This document shows positions 45,534 to 52,173 of a DNA stretch of 52,173 nucleotides, in pieces (positions within the stretch are counted from its first letter, which is position 1; each line of letters begins with the position of its first letter). The DNA is from Candidatus Ribeiella danica (GTDB lineage Bacteria; Chloroflexota; Chloroflexia; Chloroflexales; Roseiflexaceae): the NCBI GenBank assembly GCA_016717335.1, contig JADKFS010000005.1, forward strand, positions 1 through 52,173, written 5' to 3'. The translations under genes were made by a program, and so were the position numbers. Below the pieces are notes generated by a model. It saw only the letters and a program-made list of their open reading frames with translations, searched no databases and was not told the origin of the DNA.

Positions 45534-45980
45534 CTACCCGCAGGAAATATTCTCGGCGTCCAGCTTGGCCTGGTAAGCGGCGACGCCAGCCGCGCCGGTG
45601 ACGAGCGCGCCGCTCTCGGCACCCCAGTCCTTTGGCTGAAGCTCGACCACCCAGCCCTCGCCGTAGGGGTCGGCGATCGCCAGATTCGGGTCGGCGGTCA
45701 GCCTATCGTTGAAGCGCAGCAACACCCCCGTGACCGGCGCGGGCACCGGGCCGACGAACTTGCTGCTCTCGACTGTGGCAGCGCTCTTGCCCTGCCAGAT
45801 CTCCTGGCCGATATTTTTGGTCTTGACGGTCACGGCGGTCAGCTTGCCGCCCGAGAGCTTGCCGGCCACGCTGGTCATGCCCACCCGCACAACGCCGCCG
45901 TCGATGGGTTTGACCCAGACGTGCTTGTCGACCAGGTAATACAGATCTTCGGGGAGATTGCATCCACGAATAGTCGCCAT
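45534..45980 (-). CDS. lbpA: Lipoate-binding protein of the LbpA type (GcvH-like)
   Basis: An intact 148-residue H-protein-like carrier. The lipoylation site is ATVESSKFVGPVPAP with Lys74; the fold is that of GcvH. It differs from glycine-cleavage H protein in the N-terminal RGCNLPEDLYYLVDKHVWV, the PYGEGWVVEL-x-P-x-DW region and a C-terminal Cys (ENISCG), features I associate with LbpA proteins of the sHdr sulfur-oxidation system, which carry sulfur on lipoate. No GcvP or GcvT gene is near. ATG 45980 follows AAAGGA. Its neighbours TusA, DsrE2 and DsrE, and the LipS/ligase genes upstream, support a dedicated sulfur role rather than glycine cleavage. Confidence 0.92.
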   Translation of the reverse strand: MATIRGCNLPEDLYYLVDKHVWVKPIDGGVVRVGMTSVAGKLSGGKLTAVTVKTKNIGQEIWQGKSAATVESSKFVGPVPAPVTGVLLRFNDRLTADPNLAIADPYGEGWVVELQPKDWGAESGALVTGAAGVAAYQAKLDAENISCG

Positions 45981-46086
45981 GCTTAGATCCTTTCAGCGCC
46001 ACACAGCCCGTTGAGGTTGGGGGCAAACTCGGTCAGGAAGGCCAAGCCGGAGCGGGCTCGCGCGATCGACCTGACACCGGCCGCTG

Positions 46087-46129
46087 CTCCCGACTACTGA
46101 CTACTGATTGCTGGCTACTGGCTACTGCT
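46087..46129. repeat. Heptamer repeat (gactact / ggctact)
   Basis: Six degenerate 7-base units between dsrE and lbpA. A further heptamer block (tgtcacc, three copies) lies at 46550-46571 between dsrE2 and dsrE. Confidence 0.85.
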
Positions 46130-46497
46130 CTAGAAAGTAAGGACGGTCTTGCTCTCTTCGGCCATCTGCCACATCGCCGCCCCGCCGACCATCTTCACAC
46201 CGTCGATCAGGTCGGAGACCTGCAGGTCGTGCAGCTCGGTGGCGGCGGTGCAGGCGGTGAAGGTCACGCCGGCCTCGAGCGCCTCCTGGATGAACTCGGC
46301 GGCCGACTTGCCGCCGGCCTTGGGGTGAACATCCTCGGCCAGCCCTTTTTGAGCAGCAGGATGCCGTCGATCGTGAAGAACATGGTCACGTCGTAGTCCA
46401 TCGCGCGCCCGAGCGTCGCGAAGAAGAACGGGGTAGCGCAGCGGCGCGGCGTCTCCGGCCCGCTGGTCATGATGATCAGGACTTTGTCGTCGTCCAT
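46130..46497 (-). CDS. DsrE-family sulfur-carrier-like protein, one frameshift
   Basis: About 122 residues beginning MDDDKVLIIMTSGPETPRRC, with DYDVTMFFTIDGILLLKKG. After a single missing base near 46345 it continues LAEDVHPKAGGKSAAEFIQE, then GVTFTACTAATELHDLQV with the conserved Cys, and ends ESKTVLTF (TAG 46130-46132). DsrE-type proteins receive persulfide sulfur from TusA. The break lies after an A/G run, so sequence error is likely. ATG 46497 follows AAGGAG. The subtype is probably DsrE3-like. Confidence 0.82.
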
Positions 46498-46569
46498 GGC
46501 TGGCTCCTTAGGGAACAGGGAACGGGGGACAGGGGCGGCTCCGCTAAGCTGTCACCTGTCACCTGTCAC

Positions 46570-47085
46570 CTAAAACGTTAGCGTGATCGCGTTGCGGCTG
46601 GCGAACTCCAGGAAGGTAGCGGCGCCGCCGATCTCGACGCCGTCGATCAGGTCGTCCTTCTTGACGCCCATGACGTCCATCGTCATCTGGCAGGCGATCA
46701 GCTTGACCCCCAGCTCGAGCGCCATGTCGAGCAAATCGCCGAGCTTGGCGACGTTGGCCTTCTGCATCCAGCCGTTCATCATCGACGTCGCCATGCCGGT
46801 CATACCGGGCAGCATGCCGATGATGTTCGGGACGGGCAGCGGCATGGCCGGGTTGGCGATCGGGGCCACCTTGAGCTGGTTGGCCTTGCCCTTCTTGACG
46901 ATCTCCAGCCCATAGAACGTAGAGAAGATCGTGGCCTCCATATCCATCGCCGCCGCGGCGGTCGCCAGGATCAGCGGCGGGTAGGCCGCGTCGAGCGTGC
47001 CATGCCCGGCGATGATCGCCAGGCGCGTGCTCACGACCTCGCGCTCCTGCACGTCCTGGGGGAGTTCGTCGACTAGTGTTGTCAT
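46570..47085 (-). CDS. dsrE2: DsrE2-type sulfurtransferase
   Basis: An intact 171-residue protein. RLAIIAGHGTLDAAYPPLIL begins the DsrE fold. The hydrophobic insert NPAMPLPVPNIIGMLPGMTG is typical of DsrE2, as is LGVKLIACQMTMDVMGVKKD with the sulfur-binding Cys132. It ends NAITLTF, like the neighbouring DsrE protein (TVLTF), which suggests old duplication. DsrE2 proteins are membrane-associated partners of TusA in sulfur transfer. It starts 11 bases after tusA ends. Confidence 0.9.
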   Translation of the reverse strand: MTTLVDELPQDVQEREVVSTRLAIIAGHGTLDAAYPPLILATAAAAMDMEATIFSTFYGLEIVKKGKANQLKVAPIANPAMPLPVPNIIGMLPGMTGMATSMMNGWMQKANVAKLGDLLDMALELGVKLIACQMTMDVMGVKKDDLIDGVEIGGAATFLEFASRNAITLTF

Positions 47086-47096
47086 CGTAGCCTCAC

Positions 47097-47333
47097 CTAC
47101 TTCGTCTTCTTGATGTAGAAGGTATACTTGCCGCCGGCCTGCTCGGTCTCCAGCAGGGTGTGCCCGGTCTTCTTGCTCCAGGCGTTGACGTCGGGGATCG
47201 AGCCGGGATCGGTGGCGATCATCTTGAGCACCTGACCGAGCTGCAGGCTGCCGATCGCCTTACGGGTCTTGATGATCGGCATCGGGCACGCCAGCCCGCT
47301 GCAGTCGAGCACTTGATCTGCGCTTACCGCCAT
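47097..47333 (-). CDS. tusA: TusA-like sulfur carrier
   Basis: An intact 78-residue protein with the family signature LDCSGLACPMPIIKTRKAI; Cys16 of the CPxP motif carries persulfide sulfur, and Cys11 is an additional Cys. ATG 47333 follows GGAGG; longer in-frame readings have no ribosome site. It is the first structural gene after the regulator and, with dsrE2 and dsrE, forms the tusA-dsrE2 module known from sulfur oxidisers. Confidence 0.93.
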   Translation of the reverse strand: MAVSADQVLDCSGLACPMPIIKTRKAIGSLQLGQVLKMIATDPGSIPDVNAWSKKTGHTLLETEQAGGKYTFYIKKTK

Positions 47334-47548
47334 GAGTGAACCTCCATCTACTGTCTTTTGTCTCTGGCTCGGTCGGGGGAGGCCTTCGACCCTCTCCCCG
47401 GCCTGAATGTCGGGATGTGGCTGTGGCTGCGCCGCGGCCATCACATCCTGGCAACAAACTGTAAAGATGCGCAGCACGAAGCACGCGGGCGAATGCTATC
47501 CGCCCCGCGTTCGTGGTCTTCGTCAGACGTGGACGTCGAATGTATCTG

Positions 47549-48293
47549 CTAGCCTAGGGTGCTCATCTCCGCGATGCGGCGCAGGCGGCCCATCAGCTCG
47601 GCGCGCTCGCGGCCAATCGTCTCGAATGTGCCGGCCACGCTCTCGAGCCAGGTGCTGATCTTCCCGCGCATGCGCTGGTCGAGCGTCGGTAGTTCGTGCG
47701 CGGCATCCGCCAGCTCGCGTGGGTCGAGGCCGTGTGTCGCCGCCAGTCGCTCGATCCGGCGCTCCGCCTCGGCGGGATCGGGCGGGTCGGCGTAGAACTG
47801 CCCGGCGACCAGCATAGCCGCCAGCTCGTCGTCCAGCTCGATCCACGCGCGTGCGTACTGCAGCCCGGCGTGACAGGCGGCGAACACTGGCCGGCGCTCG
47901 GACTGCTCGGCCAGCCGCCGCCACGAGGCGACGCACGCCTGGCGACCGGAAGGGGCTGGACTGGACCAGCGCGCAGAAGCGACAGGGGGTTGCTCGGCTT
48001 GGTCAGCGGCTCGCCGTCCGGGGCGGTCGTAACGACACTGACGCCCGCCACCTCGGAGAACACGTCCTGGATCGGCTGCACGCAGTGCAGCGGCAGGATG
48101 TCGCGCGGCGGCGCGCTCGGCTCCTCGGCCGGCTGCGCGCCGGCGAGCAGCGCGTCGACCTCGTCGCGCGGGAAGCGCCACTGCTGGCCGATCTTCACGC
48201 CGGTCAGCCGCCCGTCCTTGAGCATGCGGTAGACAGTCGTGCGGTCGATCTGAGGAGGTCCTGGACCTCGTGTGCAGTCAGCAGATCGCTCAT
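47549..48293 (-). CDS. HTH (excisionase-type) plus PocR-domain regulator, frameshifted
   Basis: About 247 residues. The N-terminal helix-turn-helix of the HTH_17/excisionase type reads MSDLLTAHEVQDLL, then DRTTVYRMLKDGRLTGVKIG and QQWRFPRDEVDALLAG; one base is missing near 48250. The PocR sensory domain follows: DVFSEVAGVSVVTTAPDGEP, a Cys-containing SFCALVQSSPSGRQAC and ACHAGLQYARAWIEL-x3-LAAMLVAGQFYA. A C-terminal helical part ends MGRLRRIAEMSTLG. A second frame change lies near 47970. ATG 48293 is followed upstream by a palindromic operator. It probably controls the tusA-hydrogenase operon in response to a small ligand. Confidence 0.82.
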
Positions 48294-48309
48294 CGTATGC
48301 AGCCCCTTT

Positions 48310-48341
48310 TGCCATAGTGTGCCATAGGTTTGCTATGGCAC
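48310..48341. promoter_or_regulatory. Operator with three TGCCATAG half-sites
   Basis: GTGCCATAG-gtttg-CTATGGCAC (48319-48341) is a perfect 9-bp inverted repeat, and a third TGCCATAG lies at 48310-48317, one helical turn (10 bases) from the next. The array is 17 bases upstream of the regulator start codon, fitting autoregulation and control of the downstream cluster. Confidence 0.7.
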
Positions 48342-48447
48342 AGTATCACACAGAACAACATCGTGGCTCAAGCGTTAAGGGCGCAACCCAACGTTGCGAA
48401 ACCTTCACGTTGAGCCAGGCACTACGCAACGACCTCGTACCACTCGG

Positions 48448-49394
48448 TCACACATCGCCCGCCAGCATGCCCTCGGCCAGCGACCAGTCGAGCGGCGGGT
48501 TCAGGTCGAGCCGGGCCGCCGCGATGCGCTCGTCGCGCGCCAGCGAAGCTTGCCTGCAAGATACCCCGCGATATTGGCGATCGCCGCGTGCAGGAAGACG
48601 CCCGCGGCGATCTTCAAGCGGCCGGGCCGATCGACCGGCCGGTCGCCGTGAAGATCGAGATAGTCCGGGTCGGCCATACGTGCCCCAAGCCGGCGCGCCG
48701 GGCGCGTTTCGGCCGGCGTCAGCGCGCCCGGCAGCAGCGGGCGGCCCAGCGTGCGCAAACTCCTCGCGCAGCAGCGCCGCGACGGCGTCGAAGCGTCGTC
48801 GTGACGCCGAGCCGCCGCAGGGTTGTCCACGCGGTCGCGCAGCTCGGCGGCAGCCAGTGCGCGATACGCGGGCCACGGCGCGCGCCAGACTGCCACCATC
48901 GCTTCGTAGTCGAAGTCAAGCAGCGGGTTGCCGACCACCGGCCGCCGCGCCGATCCGCCCGCCGCCAATTCCGGCGACGCGCCGCCCGCCCACCTCCAGG
49001 CTCGACCGTGTCGCTGGCTGGCGTCAGCCCGAAGTCGCCGCAGCGCCGCTGGCGCGCCGCCAGCATCGCGTAGACCGCCGAACACCGGCGGCACGCGCGC
49101 GTGGTGAAATACGCACTGGTAGAAGATCTGATTCGAGTCGAGGTAGGTCGTACCGCCACCGACGCGTCGGCGCAGCACCGGAAGCCCACGCCGTGCCACC
49201 GCCGCCCGGTCGAGCACCGCGTCATACACGTCGTGGTAGCCCAGGCACAGGTAGGGTGTGCGCGGGCTCGTGAGGGATGATCGTGTCGGGCGCGGATTCA
49301 TTCATCGGCCCCGCGACCGCGTGGTAGACCGCCTGGGTCTGCCAGAACGGCGCCGGGCCGAAAGGTCGATCAAACGGATTCCGGTGATACTCAT
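48448..49394 (-). CDS. Lipoate-protein ligase A-like protein, frameshifted
   Basis: About 315 residues joined across several frames. The start ATG 49394 gives MSITGIRLIDLS, then APFWQTQAVYHAVAGPMNES and YLCLGYHDVYDAVLD. The lipoate/biotin-ligase core motif is RRRVGGGTTYLDSNQIFYQC, equivalent to RR-x-SGGG-x2-Y-x-D of LplA. VVGNPLLDFDYEAM and RLKIAAGVFLHAAIA follow, and it ends DWSLAEGMLAGDV. At the position of the catalytic Lys of LplA (G-x-K-x2-G) the reconstructed frame reads GRRVAG, an Arg. It could ligate or transfer lipoyl/octanoyl groups to LbpA. It lies between the LipS genes and the regulator, same strand. Confidence 0.72.
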
Positions 49395-49402
49395 GGCATT
49401 AC

Positions 49403-49432
49403 GAAATAGCTCGCAAAGCCGCAAAGCCGCAA
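49403..49432. repeat. Octamer repeat (gcaaagcc)
   Basis: Three tandem units between the radical-SAM gene and the ligase gene; the complementary ggctttgc is at about 49471-49480, allowing a hairpin. The same octamer forms the hairpin at 39468-39502. Confidence 0.7.
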
Positions 49433-49489
49433 AGACGTTTCGTATGCCTTGGAAACTTCCCGGCTTTGCGCGAGATGTTAACTTATAAG

Positions 49490-50584
49490 CCGGACTCTGG
49501 TGTATTTCCTCCAGCCGTAACTCGGCCCGTATCACCGCGACGTCATCGGCGGTTGGCCGAAACGGGTAGTCGCGGAACGGCTCGCCGGGCCAGTAGGAGC
49601 CGTACGGCCGGTTGCACGTCATCGCCCGTGGCGGTCAGGGCGGCCGTTGGTCATGGAAGGGCAGGCCGCTCGCGATCGCCGCTTCGACCAGGTCGTCCGG
49701 CGGGTCCAACCGCGCGATCGCGCCGTGTTCGTCCAGGGCGATCGCCGCGCGCGGCAGGTCGCACTGCTCGATCAGGTACTTGGCAAGCTGGATGCGGCGG
49801 TGGCGATCGGGCGGGGCGCGCGGTGCATCCTGCGGGGCGGTGCCCGGCTCGGGAGCGAACGAGAACAGGTAGGCGGCGATCTGCTCGTCCAGCAGCTGGA
49901 AGAACAGCTCGACCAGCTCGCGGTCGGTCTCGCCCAGCCCGACGATCACGTGCAGGTTGACGTTCATCGGGCCGAGATCGCGCGCGCCAGCCAGCGCGAT
50001 CCGCCAGTGCCCCGCAGTAGTGCCGGGCCGCGCACGCCTTTGCCCGCGCGCGCGGTCGAGATACCTCCTCGGACGCGCCGTCCAGCCCGATGCCGACGAT
50101 GTCGACGCCGGCCGCCGATCTCGTCAGCCTGCCCCTCGTCCAGCAGCTCCGCGCTCACCAGCGCCGCGATCGGCACCTGCAGGCGGCCTGGCGCACCCGC
50201 CGCACGATGTCGAGCAGGTCGGCGTAGGCGCGCTTGTCGTGCACCTGCGAGACGCAGACGCGCCCGACCTCGCCGCGCGCCTCCTGCGCCGCGATCTGCT
50301 GCACGACCAGGTCGGTCGTGTAGGTGCCACGCCACGCGGATGAAGCTGTTACCCTCCGGATCGCCTGGGCGCTCGCGCGCCATCATGCCGCAGTAGGCGC
50401 AGTTGGCGTAGCAGCCCTGTGGGTAGGTCTGGATCAGGTTGATGAGCCGCGGGAGGGCGTCGCGGTAGATCCGGCCGCCCGCCAGGCCCCAGCGCCATCG
50501 CCGCGGCGGTGGAGATTACGCGCGTGATCGGGCTGATCTGGGCTGCTCGGCCTGCAGGTGTGTCGGAATGGCGACTCGTGACAT
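49490..50584 (-). CDS. LipS-type radical SAM lipoate synthase-like protein (a), frameshifted
   Basis: About 365 residues. ATG 50584 gives MSRVAIPTHLQAEQP. The radical-SAM motif is TYPQGCYANCAYCGMMARER (C-x3-C-x2-C), followed by SFIRVAW and TTDLVVQQIAAQEARG, VGRVCVSQVHDKRAYADLLD, and NVNLHVIVGLGETDRELVEL. The end has CNRPYGSYWPGEPFRDYPFR. This biotin-synthase-like layout fits LipS1/LipS2 proteins, a two-enzyme lipoate synthase that inserts the two sulfurs into protein-bound octanoate. Which of the two it is cannot be decided here. Several frame changes occur; the stop is uncertain. The gene is 20 bases downstream of the second radical-SAM gene. Confidence 0.72.
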
Positions 50585-50604
50585 GCGTATTCCGTCCTTC
50601 TGGC

Positions 50605-51588
50605 TTACCAGGCGACGCCGCGGCGGGCGTCGATGAAATGCGGCTCCAGGCGCCGGTCGCGCGTAGGCGACCGTGCCGTCAGCCGGGAGGGAAATTCCGT
50701 CAGGCCCCGCGTCGATCGCCCCGGCCAGTCGGCCGCGCGCTTGAATCGCCCAGCGGGCGCTCGCAACCCAGCACGATCGGCGTCGCGGGCGGGCCGCTCG
50801 GGCGAAACGAAGAACAGCCGACGTCCGACAGCTCGGGCGGTACCCTCTGCCATCGGCGTGCCGCGCGGCTTCATCAGGACAACCAGCGCGAGCATCTTGG
50901 GTGGGTGACGGCGATCATCTCCGCGCGCCGCTCGCCGCGCATCTGGCGAAGTACGGCCCCGGGATGATGGCCGGCACGGTCGGGATGGCGTGGCGCTCAG
51001 CCGCGCCGGCGCGGCCTCGTAGTCGTCCGACGTCCGCGCCCGGGTAGTGAACCTGGCCGGATGGTGTCCTGGTGCCGGTAATGTGCTCCCGACCATCGCG
51101 CCGTCGATACCGGCCTCGGCCAGCCCGGCCGCATGTCCCCGTCCGGGCGAGGCCGGGGAATCGAGCACGACCAGGCCGAGGCTCGACGCCGCACCAGGAT
51201 GAGGTCGGGATGTGCCTGTGCAGCGGCACGCGGCCGCGCGCATCAACACCGCGAGATCAGCACCGCGCGCTTCTGCGCGCCTCGCCAGCCGCGCCGCGCA
51301 CAGGTCGTGACCAAGGCCGCCGGCGTGGGCAGGCTAATCCAGCCCGCGCAGGATGGTCTTCCGCAGTGCTCGCAGCCAAGCGCGCAGGCCGTGCCGGTGA
51401 GGCTGACCGGGACAGACTCGGCCGCGTCCTGCCCGGCATACTCAGCGGTCTTAGCAGCGCCGCAGCTGGAGGCGTGTAGAACGTGATCCGGTTGGAAACA
51501 TGCGCGCGGCGGCGCATGTCCAGGCCGGCGGGGCTGAAGCGGGCATCAGCTGCATCACATGCGTATCAGACGTGGCAGGTCAAAGCAT
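50605..51588 (-). CDS. LipS-type radical SAM lipoate synthase-like protein (b), frameshifted
   Basis: About 325 residues across frames. Pieces in order are NRITFYTP, VSLTGTACALGCEHCG (radical-SAM motif C-x3-C-x2-C), GRVPLHRHIPDLI, LGLVVLDSPAS, IPTVPAIIPGPYFA, MLALVVLM, then VLGCERPLG, GISLPADGTVAYAR and DRRLEPHFIDARRGVAW ending at TAA 50605-50607. This pattern matches the second member of the LipS1/LipS2 pair. ATG 51588 (with a frame change soon after) is the probable start; ATG 51517 is the next. The damage makes details uncertain, but the motif order supports the family. Confidence 0.68.
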
Positions 51589-51615
51589 GGACGGCCTCTA
51601 AATGCAGCCTTTTGA

Positions 51616-51642
51616 CGATCGGCGATCGACGATCGACGGCAA
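51616..51642. repeat. Heptamer repeat (cgatcga)
   Basis: Three to four units between the two lipoate-related genes. Confidence 0.7.
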
Positions 51643-51700
51643 GACCATCATCTATCGCCCATCGTCCGATCAGCAGAACCGGACTTTGCGACGGTCTGCA

Positions 51701-52173
51701 CTACCCCTTGTCTCAACGGCGTGCCGCACAGCCGCCAGCACCGCTTCGGTCAGGCCGTCGAGCAGGATGCTCTCCGGGCTCGATCAGCCAGCGCGCGTAC
51801 GTCTGGCGCAGCGTCGCGTCTGCCGGATCAGCGCCGGGGTCGACGATGTGCCAGCGCAGGCGCCTCCAGGTCGGCGACTGCGTTCTCTGCCCGCGCGAAG
51901 AAGTCACCGCCGATGAACGCCGGCTTGATCATCTGACGCGACAGCGCCACGCGCACGTCGAGCAGGCCGCCAGCGTCTTGAGCCGCGCGCCGGCAGCCGA
52001 GTCGGCACCGCAAATGGCCTGCGTGAATCCACGCGTGGTCAGGTACTTGTCGCGCTCCGCGTGGCGATCGCCTGGCGCTCCGCGGCGGTAGAAATCGCGC
52101 TCAGCGTGACGCGCGAACGCGCCTCGGCGTAGCCGCGGCCAGCGCCGCTGCGCGCACCTCGTCGATCTCGACG
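51701..52173 (-). CDS. Lipoate-protein ligase, C-terminal part (cut by window edge), frameshifted
   Basis: The minus strand from the window edge reads EIDEVRAAALA, YAEARSRVTL, ERDKYLTT, then GGLLDVRVALSRQMIKPAFI with GGDFFA, NAVADLEA, LRQTYARWLIEPGEH and a final LTEAVLAAVRHAVETRG before TAG 51701-51703. The GDFF-x5-V-x-DLE segment is the hallmark of the LplB-like C-terminal domain of lipoate-protein ligases, as in the fused sLpl(AB) enzymes that attach octanoate or lipoate to LbpA. The catalytic LplA domain is outside the window. At least three frame changes are needed. Confidence 0.65.

Noticed and set aside
45534..45980. GcvH of the glycine cleavage system
   Set aside because: The lipoyl site is shared, but the N-terminal RGC-x2-PEDLYY and C-terminal Cys, and the absence of gcvT/gcvP with tusA/dsrE nearby, favour LbpA.
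48272..49273. 333-codon open frame on the plus strand
   Set aside because: It is Arg/Ser/Pro-rich shadow of the lipoate ligase-like gene, whose motifs lie on the minus strand.
1..52173. tRNA or rRNA genes
   Set aside because: No cloverleaf with conserved T-loop (GGTTCGAATCC type) or rRNA core sequence was recognised by eye; a tRNA-scan would be needed to exclude one fully.

Overview
The window is high-GC bacterial DNA. I infer a filamentous, probably phototrophic member of the Chloroflexota (Chloroflexales/Roseiflexus-Kouleothrix type). The reasons are a PucC/BCH2-type bacteriochlorophyll-related MFS protein (5.4-6.7 kb), an Isp1/Isp2-type [NiFe] hydrogenase, MalT/LuxR-type giant regulators, SBBP/CARDB surface proteins and many heptameric or octameric short tandem repeats. 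The taxonomic call is inference; no rRNA or tRNA gene was seen.

Layout. 1-5 kb: decayed or badly sequenced genes, namely a glycerol-kinase tail, a GH35 beta-galactosidase with an internal deletion and many frameshifts, a GNAT acetyltransferase and two back-to-back histidine-kinase stumps. 5.4-16.2 kb, mostly on the minus strand: PucC-like protein, M16C peptidase, GPH sugar symporter, sphingosine-1-phosphate-lyase-like PLP enzyme, SnoaL-like protein, an Eis-type acetyltransferase (plus strand) and endonuclease III. 16.2-17.5 kb: a stand-alone TnpB element of the IS200/IS605 group with end hairpins. 17.8-19.8 kb: a TetR-glycosyltransferase pair with a clear operator. 20.3-26.3 kb: one giant secreted protein (seven-bladed SBBP propeller plus CARDB domains) split by frameshifts. 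26.6-27.2 kb: an intact RHH-MazF toxin-antitoxin pair. 27.2-28.1 kb: gene debris. 28.1-36.6 kb: LAL/LuxR regulator, small-protein/membrane-protein modules, MDR oxidoreductase, and a divergent LysR-MFS pair (MFS truncated). 36.9-39.4 kb: truncated Tat protein, anti-sigma factor, membrane polyferredoxin with a small partner, and a flavoprotein tail.

The most interesting part is 39.5-52.2 kb, all on the minus strand. In transcription order it encodes a lipoate-protein-ligase-like protein (cut by the window edge), two LipS-type radical-SAM proteins, a second lipoate-ligase-like protein, an HTH-PocR regulator, TusA, DsrE2, DsrE, a lipoate-binding protein of the LbpA type, then a Tat-exported [NiFe]-hydrogenase small subunit, Isp1 (b-type cytochrome), Isp2 (HdrCB-like CCG protein), the hydrogenase large subunit and its maturation protease. 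TusA/DsrE/LbpA and the LipS/sLpl lipoate-assembly genes are known companions of the sulfur-oxidising sHdr complex. Here sHdr is absent from the window and an Isp-type hydrogenase sits in its place. I infer a hydrogen-linked, lipoate-dependent sulfane-sulfur system.

Frameshifts are very frequent (often single-base, even inside catalytic motifs such as HxxEH of the M16 peptidase), while other genes are perfectly open. Many breaks are probably sequence errors; some regions (GH35, kinase stumps, 27-28 kb, 36.6-37.1 kb) show real deletions or rearrangements.
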